The translations under genes were made by a program, and so were the position numbers. Source: Candidatus Collinsella stercoripullorum (GTDB lineage: Bacteria; Actinomycetota; Coriobacteriia; Coriobacteriales; Coriobacteriaceae). From it: DNA of 64,000 bases. The stretch is from assembly GCA_019117005.1 (NCBI GenBank), contig DXAO01000002.1, forward strand, positions 16,484 to 80,483. The letters run 5' to 3'. Below are positions 24,202-34,651 of the stretch, piece after piece (the stretch's first letter is position 1; every line of letters starts with the position of its first letter). Under the pieces are notes generated by a model, which saw nothing but the letters and a program-made list of their open reading frames with translations, was not told the DNA's origin and ran no database searches.

Positions 24202-26070
24202 ATGACAATCACTGAGATCGCCCGGCTAGCCGGTGTGTCCGTTTCCACGGTCTCGAAAATCGTCAATCGGAAGGACGACAGCATCAGCGCGGAAACACGC
24301 GAGCGCGTCCTCGCGATCGTCAAAGAGTACAACTACCGACCGTATGCGAACGCCGCCTCCCCCACTGGAAGGTCCGGAATCATCGGCGTCCTTACGCAAG
24401 AACGCCTGGGCATGCTGGTACAGGGCATCGTCTCGAAAGCCACCAAACTCGGATATGCCACCGCGATCAGGACCTACACCGATTCGGAAGACGCCCGAAG
24501 ACAGCTATCCTCCCTGCTTGAATTGCGAATCGACGGGGTAATCGTCGACGGCGCATGCGGATATCCCGACCTGATCAAGGCATTGGAAAGCGCGACCGTT
24601 CCCCATCTCTTCTTCAATACGAAAGAGGACCGGGCAGATGCGAATCTGGACTACGAGCTTCTTGGATTTCGAACCACCCAGGAGCTTGCCCTGCGCGGTC
24701 ACGAGCGTATAGCCTGCATGCTCGGTACTGGAGCTCGTGTCCACGGCTTCTTCGAAGGCTACCGGCGCTGCCTTTTCGAATCCGGGATTCCCTTCGACGA
24801 TGAACTCGTTTTCGAATCCTCCGCAGGACTACCGATCGAGAAGGTTGCATCGCATTCATTCAGCGGAATCGTCGTATCTCATTTTTACGATGCCCTGCGA
24901 CTGTATAGCGCTGCCACGGAGCTTCATTACGGGGTACCCTTCGATTTCTCAATCGTTTCACTGCGGGACGATGAGCGGCAAGCGCCCTTTCCCCCGATTT
25001 CCGCAATCGAGATCCCTCGTCTTTCGTACGGAAGCCACCTCGCCGACCTCCTCATCTCAGTTATCGAGAAAACCGAGCCACCGACTCCGTTCGAGACTGC
25101 TGCGCGACTCTCGTCCGCCGCATCAGTCGATGTTCCATACACCTCGAGAGCTCGACATATTGTCGTGGTCGGTTCGATCAACACGGACAACTACCTCACC
25201 TTGGACGTGCTTCCGCATCCAGGCGCCACTGCGACGACCTCGAGCTCCCAAACCTTCCCGGGAGGAAAGTGCCTGAACGAGGCCATCGGGGTTGCCCGAC
25301 TCGGTCATGAAGCCGTCGCGATCGGACGGGTGGGGGACGATGCGGACGCAGATCATATCCTGCGATCCCTCGCTGATGATGGCGTCGACACGACGGGGAT
25401 CGCAAGGACACAGGACAAGCGAACCGGCCAAGCGTTCATCTTCGTCCCCAAAGATGGCGAATCCACCATTACGATCATGACAGGCGCCAACGACATTCTC
25501 TCCGCTCAGGATGTAAGGGCTTGCGAGCGCGCCTTCGCTCACGCCAGCCATTGCCTGGTCAACACCGAAGTACCTCTCGATGCTGTCAGGGAGACCCTTC
25601 TTCTTGCTCGCAAGCACGGCTTGCTCACCATCATGAAACCGAGTGCTGTGAACACCCTGCCCGATGACCTGATGGGGAAAATCGACATCATGGTGCCCAA
25701 TGAAGCAGAGCTGGATGCGCTCAGTCCCCATGACAAGTCGATCGACACGAAGATGCGAACGCTGGTCGAGAAGGGCGTCGGCGCCATCGTCGTGACGTTG
25801 GGAGCACAGGGCTGCAAGGTCCTCAGCCACGATACGAGCAAACGGATACCCGCCGCCGACCTGACGGCCGTCGATAGCACCGGAGCGGGAGACGCCTTCA
25901 TCGCAGCGCTGGCATCCTACCTCATCCGAGGATACGATCTCGAGCAAAGCGCCCGCATCGCAACGTACGCTGCAGGGCTGAGCGTCACGCGTCAGGGCGC
26001 ATCCGCAGCGCTCGTGGACAGACCGACGCTCGAAACCTACGTGCATGCCGTAGAGCCCGGTCTCCTGTAG
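24202..26070 (+). CDS. LacI-family repressor fused to a PfkB sugar kinase
   Basis: A 622-residue two-function protein. Residues 1-50 are a LacI helix-turn-helix (TITEIARLAGVSVSTVSKIV), and about 60-295 a LacI-type effector domain. From about 318 a complete ribokinase-like domain follows: IVVVGSINTDNY, the substrate motif FPGGKCLNEAIGVARLG, and DSTGAGDAF (558-566) whose Asp564 is the catalytic base. Both the DNA-binding and kinase residues are intact. It is divergent from rbsK and very likely controls the operator between them. Start ATG 24202 follows GGGAGG. The kinase could consume the inducer or sense it; which of the two is not visible. A terminator-like hairpin follows. Confidence 0.92.
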   Translation: MTITEIARLAGVSVSTVSKIVNRKDDSISAETRERVLAIVKEYNYRPYANAASPTGRSGIIGVLTQERLGMLVQGIVSKATKLGYATAIRTYTDSEDARRQLSSLLELRIDGVIVDGACGYPDLIKALESATVPHLFFNTKEDRADANLDYELLGFRTTQELALRGHERIACMLGTGARVHGFFEGYRRCLFESGIPFDDELVFESSAGLPIEKVASHSFSGIVVSHFYDALRLYSAATELHYGVPFDFSIVSLRDDERQAPFPPISAIEIPRLSYGSHLADLLISVIEKTEPPTPFETAARLSSAASVDVPYTSRARHIVVVGSINTDNYLTLDVLPHPGATATTSSSQTFPGGKCLNEAIGVARLGHEAVAIGRVGDDADADHILRSLADDGVDTTGIARTQDKRTGQAFIFVPKDGESTITIMTGANDILSAQDVRACERAFAHASHCLVNTEVPLDAVRETLLLARKHGLLTIMKPSAVNTLPDDLMGKIDIMVPNEAELDALSPHDKSIDTKMRTLVEKGVGAIVVTLGAQGCKVLSHDTSKRIPAADLTAVDSTGAGDAFIAALASYLIRGYDLEQSARIATYAAGLSVTRQGASAALVDRPTLETYVHAVEPGLL

Positions 26071-26073
26071 CGA

Positions 26074-26117
26074 CACGGCGGCCCCCGACGCGAAAACCCT
26101 CCGCGCCGGGGGCCGTG
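26074..26117. terminator. Bidirectional hairpin between converging genes
   Basis: CACGGC...GGCCCCCG pairs with CGGGGGCCGTG, with an inner CGCG/CGCG pair, between the ends of the LacI-kinase gene and argD. No U tract on either side. Confidence 0.6.
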
Positions 26118-26148
26118 CCGAGTACCGCGACGGTTGCCGGGCCCCGCC

Positions 26149-27429
<1,281 letters not shown>

Positions 27430-27485
27430 GGGGGATCCTTTCATAGACAGGGCGCCCGGCGTGCGGCCGGGCGCCTCGGGGCGCG

Positions 27486-28439
27486 CTAGATGTTCTCCGC
27501 CAGGCGCGCGGCGAAGGGGGTGAGCGGATGCGGGTGCGTGTCCTGCTCGTAGGCGACCTGCGTCGAGTGGATCACCGTGCCCACGCCCGCGTCCGTGAGC
27601 AGCTCGAGCAGCAGCGAGTGCGGCGTCGTGCCGTTGATGATGTGCGAGCGGAACACGCCGGCGCGCAGCGCGTGCACGCAGCTCTCCAGCTTGGGGATCA
27701 TCCCGCGGTCGACCTCGCCCGCGGAGAGCATGGCCTCGGTCTCCTCGAGCGTCAGGTTGGAGATGAGCGAGTCCTTGTCCTCGAAGTCCTCGTACAGGCC
27801 GTCGACATCGGTGAGGAAGATCACCTTGTGCGCGTGGACCGCCGCTGCGATGTGCCCGGCGGCGACATCGGCGTTGATATTGTAGAACCCGCCGTCCTCG
27901 CCCTGGGCGACCGTGGCGACCACGGGGATGTACTCGCTGTCCATGAGGCTCTCGAGGTAGTCCGCGTTGATGCGGCTGATCTTGCCGACGCGCCCCAGCT
28001 CGGGGTCGAGCCGCTCGGCGACGATGGTGCCCGCGTCCGAACCGGAGACGCCGACCGCCAGGTTCCCGTGGGCGTTGATGGCCGCGACCAGGTCCTCGTT
28101 CACCTTGCCCACGAGCACCTGGCGCACGATCTCCATGGTCGCCTCGTCCGTGACGCGCTGCCCGTCCTTGAAGCGGACCGGGATGTCGTAATGGGAGAGC
28201 GCGGCGTTGATGTCCTTGCCGCCGCCGTGCACGATCACGGGCTTCATGCCGATGATCTTGAGCAGCACGATGTCGCTCATAACGTCGGCGCGCAGGCGCG
28301 GGTCCACCATGGCGGCGCCGCCGTACTTGATCACCACCGTCTTGCCGGTGAGGTTCTTGATCCACGGCAGTGCCTCGAACAGGAGCTTCGCGGTCTCCTC
28401 GTCCGAACGGGAGGCGCGCGAGTCGCGTGCGTACTTCAT
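27486..28439 (-). CDS. argB: Acetylglutamate kinase
   Basis: Phosphorylates N-acetylglutamate, the second step of arginine synthesis. The 317-residue amino acid kinase-family protein has VIKYGGAAMVD, VIVHGGGKDINAAL and the C-terminal nucleotide-site residues. An N-terminal extension (KYARDSRASRSDEETAKLLFEAL) resembles the helix that lets arginine-inhibited, hexameric NAGKs form, so feedback inhibition by arginine is likely though not proven. Confidence 0.95.
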   Translation of the reverse strand: MKYARDSRASRSDEETAKLLFEALPWIKNLTGKTVVIKYGGAAMVDPRLRADVMSDIVLLKIIGMKPVIVHGGGKDINAALSHYDIPVRFKDGQRVTDEATMEIVRQVLVGKVNEDLVAAINAHGNLAVGVSGSDAGTIVAERLDPELGRVGKISRINADYLESLMDSEYIPVVATVAQGEDGGFYNINADVAAGHIAAAVHAHKVIFLTDVDGLYEDFEDKDSLISNLTLEETEAMLSAGEVDRGMIPKLESCVHALRAGVFRSHIINGTTPHSLLLELLTDAGVGTVIHSTQVAYEQDTHPHPLTPFAARLAENI

Positions 28440-28545
28440 GGGATGGCTCCGATCCTGTTATCGGCCGCCCGACGCCGGGTCCGGCGGCCCGGACGGCCCG
28501 CCCCGCCGGGCGGCGGGGCGGCGTGGTATGGGTGGGCGCGAGGGC

Positions 28546-29811
28546 CTAGGTGCGATAGTCGCCGTTGATGGTGACGTAATCGTGAGTGAGGTCGCACGTC
28601 CAGACCGTCGCCGCGCCCTCGCCGGCGCCGAGGTCCGCCGAGATCACGATCTCGGGTGCCTCGAATCGTCGCAGCGCCTCGTCCTCGTCGAAGGGGACGG
28701 TGAGGCCCGCGCGGCACACGGGGATGCCCATGATGTCGATGGACACGTCCTCCTGCCGGAACGCCACGCCGCACTTGCCGAGCGCCATGGCGATGCGGCC
28801 CCAGTTGCAGTCGTGCCCCGCCACGGCGGTCTTGACCAGCGGGGAGTTGGCCACGGAACGCGCGGCCGCATCCGCGTCCGCATCGCTCGGCGCGCCGGTG
28901 ACGTTGACGGTGATGAGGCGCGAGGCCCCCTCCCCATCCGCGGCGACGGCGCGAGCGAGCCCCTCGCACACCACGCGCACCGCGTAGGCGAGCTCCTCGT
29001 ACGCCTCGGAACCGACCTCGATGGGCGCCTCGCCGGGCGCGGCCTCGCCGGAGGCGAGCATGATGCAGGTGTCGTTGGTGGAGGTGTCCGAATCGACGGT
29101 CACCTTGTTGAAGGTCTGGGCGACGCAGTCCGCGAGGACGGCGTGGAGGGTCTTCGGCGCGACCGGCGCATCGGTGGTGATGAGCGCGATCATGGTCGCC
29201 ATGTTGGGCATGATCATGCCCGAGCCCTTGACGCAGCCGCCCACCGTGAACGTGCAGCCCACGTACTCGAGCACGCCACTCTCATAGGAGACCGCGTACT
29301 CCTTGGGATGGGTGTCCGTCGTCATGATGGCGCGGGCCGCCGCGGCGCCGCCCGCGGGCGAGAGCTGCTCGACGGCCGCGGGTACGCCGGTCTCGAACGG
29401 GGCGATGTCGAGCTGCTGGCCGATGACCCCCGTGGAGGCGACGAGCACCTGCTCCGGCTCGCACCCGAACATCTGGGAAACGATGTCGCAGGTCTCGCGC
29501 GCGACGGCGAGGCCCGGCTCGCCGGTCGCCGCGTTGGCGTTGCCCGAGTTGACGGCGACGGCCTGGACGAGGCCGCAGCTGTCCGCGCCCAGGTGCTCGC
29601 GGCACACGGTGACGGGTGCGGCGCAGAACCGGTTGGTGGTGAACACGCCCGCGGCGCTCACCGGCCGCTCGGCGGCGAGCAGCGCGAAGTCGGCGCGCTC
29701 GGGGTTGCGGCGGAAGCCCGCGTGGATGCCCGCGGCGCTGAAGCCCCGGGCGCTCGTCACGCCGCCGTCCGGCACGGCACGGATCTTGGTATCGAACTCA
29801 TCGACGTTCAT
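28546..29811 (-). CDS. argJ: Bifunctional glutamate N-acetyltransferase/ornithine acetyltransferase
   Basis: Recycles the acetyl group from N-acetylornithine to glutamate, so arginine synthesis here uses the cyclic route. The 421-residue precursor contains KGSGMIMPNMATMIA; ArgJ proteins cut themselves between Ala and Thr in MATM to give alpha and beta chains, the Thr then being the nucleophile. Start ATG 29811 (MNVDEFDT) follows AGGAG; 30 more open codons upstream lack a site. Confidence 0.96.
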   Translation of the reverse strand: MNVDEFDTKIRAVPDGGVTSARGFSAAGIHAGFRRNPERADFALLAAERPVSAAGVFTTNRFCAAPVTVCREHLGADSCGLVQAVAVNSGNANAATGEPGLAVARETCDIVSQMFGCEPEQVLVASTGVIGQQLDIAPFETGVPAAVEQLSPAGGAAAARAIMTTDTHPKEYAVSYESGVLEYVGCTFTVGGCVKGSGMIMPNMATMIALITTDAPVAPKTLHAVLADCVAQTFNKVTVDSDTSTNDTCIMLASGEAAPGEAPIEVGSEAYEELAYAVRVVCEGLARAVAADGEGASRLITVNVTGAPSDADADAAARSVANSPLVKTAVAGHDCNWGRIAMALGKCGVAFRQEDVSIDIMGIPVCRAGLTVPFDEDEALRRFEAPEIVISADLGAGEGAATVWTCDLTHDYVTINGDYRT

Positions 29812-29904
29812 CGGCACGCTCCTGGATGCGTCAACGGTATCTGACAGGTGGGACCAGTGTAGCGCACCGCACGGACGCGCGCCCGAGCGGTGCCGCCGCA
29901 CCTG

Positions 29905-30972
29905 CTAGACCGGCAGGGCGACGAGCGGCAGGCCGCATCGCTCGTCGAGGCCGAACACGATGTCGGCGCACTGGACCGCTTGGCCGGCGGCGCCCTTGCA
30001 GAGGTTGTCGATGGCGGAGGTGACCACGAGCATGCGCGCGTGGGGGTTCACGGCAAGACCGATCTGGCAGGCATTCGACCCCGCAACGGAGGCGGTCTTG
30101 GGCATCCGGCCCGCGTCGAGCACGCGCACGAACGGGCGACCGGCGTAGAAGTCCCGGTAATACGCGACGGCGGCCTCCTCGGTGAGGCCGGCCGCGGCGT
30201 CGGACAGCGGGATGTTCACGGTGGACAGCAGCCCGCGCTTGAGCGGGGCGAGGTGCGGGGTGAACACCACGCGGCCAGGCAGGCCGAGGATCTGCTCGAT
30301 CTCCGGCGTATGGCGATGGCGGCACACGCCATATGCCTCGACGTTCCCGTCGGCCGAGCAGAAATGGGTGCGTGCGTTGGCCGACTTCCCGGCGCCCGTC
30401 ACACCCGAGACGGCGTCCACCACGACCGCGGCGCCCTCGGCCGCCCAGCCCGCGTCCACCGCGGGGTAGGCGCCCAGCGAGGTCGCCGTGGGGTAGCAGC
30501 CCGCGCAGGCCACGAGCACGGCCTCGCCCGCCGCACGGCGCGCGGCGGCGTCCGCGAGGTCGTCGCCGAACAGCTCCGGCAAGCCGAACGCGCGCCGGGC
30601 GAGCAGGTCGGTCGCGGTGTGGGGCGTGCCGTACCACTCCTCGTACACCGCCGGGTCGGACAGGCGGAAGTCGGCCGAGAGGTCGAACACCGACACCCCC
30701 GCCTCGATGAGGCCCGGGGCGGCGGCGAGCGCCGCGGTGTGCGGGACGGCGAGGAAAACGGCGTCGCAGGAGGCGAGGCGCGGGTCGTCGTGCGTCGTGA
30801 AGACCAGGTCGGACACACCGGCGAACGCGGGGTAGACGTCGGAGAGCGCCTGGCCCGCATCGGCGTTCGAGGTGATCGCGACGAGTTCGAACTCCGGATG
30901 CTGCGCGAGCAGGCGCACGAGCTCGATCCCCGCGTAGCCCGCCGCCCCGACGACACCGACCTTGATAGACAT
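29905..30972 (-). CDS. argC: N-acetyl-gamma-glutamyl-phosphate reductase
   Basis: NADPH-dependent reduction of acetylglutamyl phosphate. The 355-residue protein has the Rossmann VGAAGYAGIELVRLL motif and catalytic Cys in ACAGCYPTATSLGAYP. Three close start codons exist (30990, 30981, 30972); 30972 gives the family N-terminus MSIKVGVVG and has GGGGATGAAGG in front. First gene of the arginine operon, behind a set of inverted repeats that look like ArgR half-sites. Confidence 0.94.
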   Translation of the reverse strand: MSIKVGVVGAAGYAGIELVRLLAQHPEFELVAITSNADAGQALSDVYPAFAGVSDLVFTTHDDPRLASCDAVFLAVPHTAALAAAPGLIEAGVSVFDLSADFRLSDPAVYEEWYGTPHTATDLLARRAFGLPELFGDDLADAAARRAAGEAVLVACAGCYPTATSLGAYPAVDAGWAAEGAAVVVDAVSGVTGAGKSANARTHFCSADGNVEAYGVCRHRHTPEIEQILGLPGRVVFTPHLAPLKRGLLSTVNIPLSDAAAGLTEEAAVAYYRDFYAGRPFVRVLDAGRMPKTASVAGSNACQIGLAVNPHARMLVVTSAIDNLCKGAAGQAVQCADIVFGLDERCGLPLVALPV

Positions 30973-30988
30973 GCCCTTCATCCCCAAC

Positions 30989-31033
30989 ATGCATATTATT
31001 CGCTCAATAATGCATACAGACGCATGATTGAGC
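30989..31033 (-). promoter_or_regulatory. Probable ArgR operator: three alternating half-sites
   Basis: On the minus strand GCTCAATCATGC, then GCATTATTGAGC, then GCGAATAATATGC lie within 45 bp directly upstream of argC. The first two form an inverted repeat (11 of 12 positions), the second and third a further one. ATGCAT-rich palindromes are typical of arginine operators. The repressor itself is not in the window. Confidence 0.55.
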
Positions 31034-31115
31034 CCGATGATGTGACAAACCGAAAGACTAGCACTCTCCGAGGGGACGGGTGCCGAGTATTTCGCGCGTC
31101 ATATTCTCGCAACAT

Positions 31116-31190
31116 GGCGGGTGCGGCACGCGGCGGACGAAGCCGCTTCGGGCGGAACCGGTACGCGGCGGACGAAGCCGCCTCCGGCCG
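31116..31190. repeat. Short direct repeat upstream of the PNPOx-like gene's 3' end
   Basis: CGCGGCGGACGAAGCCGC occurs twice (about 31123 and 31158), each followed by a Gly/Ala-type GC-rich tail. It lies in the 277-bp gap between argC and the converging region with no gene. Possibly a slipped duplication of terminator-like sequence. Confidence 0.55.
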
Positions 31191-31249
31191 GCGCGGGCGG
31201 TTGGGGCACCGGCGCCGCCTCCAACGCCGCTCCGGCGCGCCGGCGGCCG

Positions 31250-31744
31250 TTACAGCTCGACCGGCGTCCAGGTATCGTGGTCGCAGATCCACGCCCGGGG
31301 CTGCTCTACGCTGAAGAAGACGAGCGTCGGGTCGTCGGGCCCGTCGTAGCGCTCGCCCAGCCCCTCGAGATGGCGCCAGCCCGCCTCGCGCATCGCCGGC
31401 TCCGCGCGGTCCTCCATGCCCGCGACGCCGCGCAGGATCAGCCAGCCGTGGCCCGGCCACCACGAGGTGGCCTCGAAGCGCGGGTTCGCCTGCAGCTCCT
31501 CCCACACGTCCTTGGTGGTCGCCGTGCAGAACCAGATCCTGCCGTCCTGCCGCGCCGCGAAGGAGAACGGGCGCACATGCGGCTGGCCGTCGACGCTCGT
31601 GGCGAGGTACCACGCGGGGACCGCGCTCAGGTACCCGAGGACGGTATCGAGGCCGTCGCGCTCCCCGCGCGCCGCCTGCGCCCCGCCGGTCCCCACCGCG
31701 TCCGAGCGGACCGCCCCGTCCGCCGTGTCCATCGGCTTACCCAT
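31250..31744 (-). CDS. Pyridoxamine 5'-phosphate oxidase-like flavin protein
   Basis: A 164-residue protein of the PNPOx-like split-barrel family (YLSAVPAWYLATSVDGQPHVRP start of the barrel, then IWFCTATTKDVWEEL). Such small proteins bind FMN or F420/heme and reduce various substrates; the true PLP synthase residues are not evident. Start ATG 31744 with GGAAGG upstream. It follows ecfT after 187 bp on the same strand, with a weak TATACG -10 box in between; proximity to riboflavin transport may reflect FMN use. Confidence 0.8.
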   Translation of the reverse strand: MGKPMDTADGAVRSDAVGTGGAQAARGERDGLDTVLGYLSAVPAWYLATSVDGQPHVRPFSFAARQDGRIWFCTATTKDVWEELQANPRFEATSWWPGHGWLILRGVAGMEDRAEPAMREAGWRHLEGLGERYDGPDDPTLVFFSVEQPRAWICDHDTWTPVEL

Positions 31745-31931
31745 CGTCAAACCACCTTCCTCGCATGCCCCGGCCGCGTCCTGCGCCCGGGGACCCGTAT
31801 ATCGAACCGACGCGCGCCCGTCATGGCGGGCGGCGCGCCCAAAGCGGGCTCCGGCCTCATGGCCCAGACCCGACCGGGGGCTCGCCCGTCCCCGAGGACC
31901 GGGCCCCGCAACTCGCCCTCCCCGCCGCGCG

Positions 31932-32732
31932 TCACGGCAGGAGGCCGGCGAGCACCACGGCGACCGCCAGCGCGACCAGAAGCGCCGCCGCCACGGCGTC
32001 GCGCGCGCCGAACCGCAGCGGGTGCATGCGGGTGCGCCCCTGCTCGCCGTGGTAGCAGCGCGCATCCATCGCCTGCGACAGCGTCTCGGCGTGCCGGAAG
32101 ATGCTCGCGAACAGCGGCACCGACACGGACGAGAGCATGCGCACCGCCCCGAGCGGCCCGGCGGCCGCCCGCGCCCCGCGGCTCACCTGCGCCCGGTAGG
32201 TCGTCTGGAGCTCGGCGGCGAGCTGCGGCATGAAGCGCAGGGCGATGCCGAGCATCATGCCCACCTCGTGCGCGGGGAACCCGAAGCGGCCGAGCGGGGC
32301 CAGCAGGCGCTCGACCGCGCTGGTGAGGTCGAGGGTGAGCGTGGTCAGGGTGACGAGGCTCATCGCGCACATCATGAGCAGCGTGCGCAGGCCCGTGAAC
32401 GCGAACAGCCGCACGCCCCCCTCCGAGATGGCGAGCGGGCCCAGCCGCACGAGCACCGCCCCGCCCTGCCCGGTGAACAGGTTGAGCACCGACACCACGG
32501 CGACGATCGCGAGCAGGGGCGCGACCGAGCGGGCGGCGCGCCCCGCCGGGACGCCGGAGACCAGGTACAGCGCGACGACCGAGGCGGCCAGGACCCCGAG
32601 CGCCGCGAAGTCGCGCGCCGCCAGCGCGATGACCATGAACGCGATGCCGCCGAGCAGCTTGGTGCGCGGGTCGAGCCGATACAGGGGCCCCGACCCCGGA
32701 TAGTAGCTCCCGAAGGAGAACGCCCCGCTCAT
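31932..32732 (-). CDS. ecfT: ECF transporter transmembrane (T) component
   Basis: Scaffold membrane subunit of an energy-coupling-factor vitamin transporter. The 266-residue protein has about six hydrophobic helices and two Ala-Arg-containing coupling segments (RAQVSRGAR and MDARCYHGEQGRTR) that dock on the ATPases. Its ATG overlaps the ecfA stop by 4 nt (ATGA). Part of ribU-ecfA-ecfT. Confidence 0.92.
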   Translation of the reverse strand: MSGAFSFGSYYPGSGPLYRLDPRTKLLGGIAFMVIALAARDFAALGVLAASVVALYLVSGVPAGRAARSVAPLLAIVAVVSVLNLFTGQGGAVLVRLGPLAISEGGVRLFAFTGLRTLLMMCAMSLVTLTTLTLDLTSAVERLLAPLGRFGFPAHEVGMMLGIALRFMPQLAAELQTTYRAQVSRGARAAAGPLGAVRMLSSVSVPLFASIFRHAETLSQAMDARCYHGEQGRTRMHPLRFGARDAVAAALLVALAVAVVLAGLLP

Positions 32733-34645
32733 CGCGCGCCCCCCTTCAGGATCGGCGCGAGCTCGTCTGCCAGGCCGTCGATGTCGTGCAGCGCATCGGT
32801 GCGCACGGGGACGCCGCGCCGGGCGAGGGCGCAGGCGATGCGCTGGGCGGACGGCAGCCCGAGCCCCACGCGCCGCAGCGCCTCCCCGTCCGAGAACACC
32901 TCGGCGGGGCTCCCCAGCCGCAGCACCGAGCCCTCGTTCAGCACGGCGACGCGGTCGCACAGCTCGGCCAGGTCGTCCATGTCGTGGGAGGCCATGATCA
33001 CGGTGAGCCCCTGCGCATGGAGGCGGGCCACGAGATCGAGCATGGCGCGGTGGGCGGCGGGGTCGAGCCCCGCCGTGGGCTCGTCGAGCACGAGCACCTC
33101 GGGGCGCATGGCGAGCACGCCCGCGAGCGCGACCCGGCGCTGCTGCCCTCCCGACAGGGTGAACGGGCTGCGGTCCCCCAGCTCGTCGACGGACAGGCCC
33201 ACCCGGTCGAGCGCCGCGCGCACGCGGGCGCCGACCTCGTCGGCGGGCAGGCCGAGGTTGCGCGGGCCGAAGGCGACGTCCTCGGACACCGTCTGCGCGA
33301 ACAGCTGGTGCTCGGGGTACTGGAGCACCAGGCCGACCCTCGTCTTGACATCGGCCGCCGCGCGCCTGCCGGCGAGGTCGGCGCCGAAAGCCGCGACGCG
33401 CCCCATGGTGGGGTGGACGAGGCCGTTCATATGCTGGATCAGCGTCGATTTCCCCGACCCGGTATGCCCCGCGAGCCCGAGCAGCTCGCCCGGGCGCACC
33501 GCGAGGTCCACGTTGTGCAGCGCCCACACGGCGTCCGGGTCGCTCCCCCACGCCGCGCGCCTCCCGCGGCGCGGCAGGCGACGGCGGCGGGCGCGCTCGC
33601 GGACGGAGCGCTCGTAGCTGTAGCTCACATGGTCGAACCGCAGGCACGGGGCATCACCCGCGGCGGGGTCGGCGCACCCGGGCGCCGGGGCGCCGTCATC
33701 CGACCGGGGACCGGGGGCGGGGGCGCCGCCCGGGTCCCGCTGCGACCGGGGGACGGCGGGGTCGAGGTCCACGGCATCGGGGCGCGCTCCGGCGCCCTCG
33801 CCCGCCCCGGTCCCGGCGCCCGCCGCGGGATGCGCGGCCATCTGCGCGAGGCGGTCGACGAGCGCTCCCTCGTCCACCTCCGGCCCGACGGCGACCCCGC
33901 GCTCGGCGAGGGCGAGGGACAGGCGGCAGGCGTGCGGGACCGCGAGGTTCAGATGGGCGAGCTCGGAGGCGCGCGGGAGCACGTCTAGCGGGGCGCCCTC
34001 CAGCGCGATCCTGCCGCGGTGCAGCACCGCGACGCGGTCGGCGAGCGCCGCCTCCTCCATGTCGTGGGTGATCATGACGACGGTCATGCCCTGGCCGTGC
34101 AGCTCCCGGCAGACGCGCATGAGGCCCGCGCGGCCGCGCGGGTCGAGCATCGAGGACGCCTCGTCGAGCACGAGCACCTCGGGATGCATGGCCAGCACCC
34201 CGGCGATGGCGACGCGCTGCTTCTGCCCGCCGGACAGCGCGTGCGCCTCGCGGCGGCCGAAGCCCGTGAGCCCCACCTCGTCGAGGGACTCCTCGCAGCG
34301 CTCCCCGATCAGCGCCGGGTCCAGCCCCAGGTTCTCGGGACCGAACGCCACGTCGTCGGCGACCAGCGTGGCGACCAGCTGGTCGTCGGGGTTCTGGAAC
34401 ACGTACCCCACCCGGGCGCGGACGTCGTAGACGTACTCGGGGTCAGAGGTGTCGATCCCGTCGACGAGCACCGTGCCGGCATCCGGCACGAGCAGCGCGT
34501 TCAGGTGCTTGGCGAGGGTCGACTTCCCCGAGCCGTTGCCCCCCAGGATGCAGAGGAACTCCCCGTCGGGGATGCGCAGGGACACGCCGTCGAGCGCGGG
34601 CGTGCGCCCGTCGTAGGAGTAGCTGACGTCGTCGAGGACGATCAT
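32729..34645 (-). CDS. ecfA: Fused ECF transporter ATPase (EcfA1-EcfA2)
   Basis: Two ATP-binding domains in one 638-residue chain. The first (about 1-240) has GGNGSGKST, LSGGQKQR and VLVLDEASSMLD; the second (about 340-580) has GHTGSGKST, LSGGQQRR and VLVLDEPTAGLD. Between them is a linker of about 100 residues rich in Ala, Gly, Pro and Asp, then an Arg cluster. EcfA1 and EcfA2 are usually separate genes, so this is a fusion. Both sites look competent. Preceded by ribU (6-nt gap) and overlapped by ecfT. Confidence 0.94.
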   Translation of the reverse strand: MIVLDDVSYSYDGRTPALDGVSLRIPDGEFLCILGGNGSGKSTLAKHLNALLVPDAGTVLVDGIDTSDPEYVYDVRARVGYVFQNPDDQLVATLVADDVAFGPENLGLDPALIGERCEESLDEVGLTGFGRREAHALSGGQKQRVAIAGVLAMHPEVLVLDEASSMLDPRGRAGLMRVCRELHGQGMTVVMITHDMEEAALADRVAVLHRGRIALEGAPLDVLPRASELAHLNLAVPHACRLSLALAERGVAVGPEVDEGALVDRLAQMAAHPAAGAGTGAGEGAGARPDAVDLDPAVPRSQRDPGGAPAPGPRSDDGAPAPGCADPAAGDAPCLRFDHVSYSYERSVRERARRRRLPRRGRRAAWGSDPDAVWALHNVDLAVRPGELLGLAGHTGSGKSTLIQHMNGLVHPTMGRVAAFGADLAGRRAAADVKTRVGLVLQYPEHQLFAQTVSEDVAFGPRNLGLPADEVGARVRAALDRVGLSVDELGDRSPFTLSGGQQRRVALAGVLAMRPEVLVLDEPTAGLDPAAHRAMLDLVARLHAQGLTVIMASHDMDDLAELCDRVAVLNEGSVLRLGSPAEVFSDGEALRRVGLGLPSAQRIACALARRGVPVRTDALHDIDGLADELAPILKGGAR

Positions 34646-34651
34646 CGGTCG

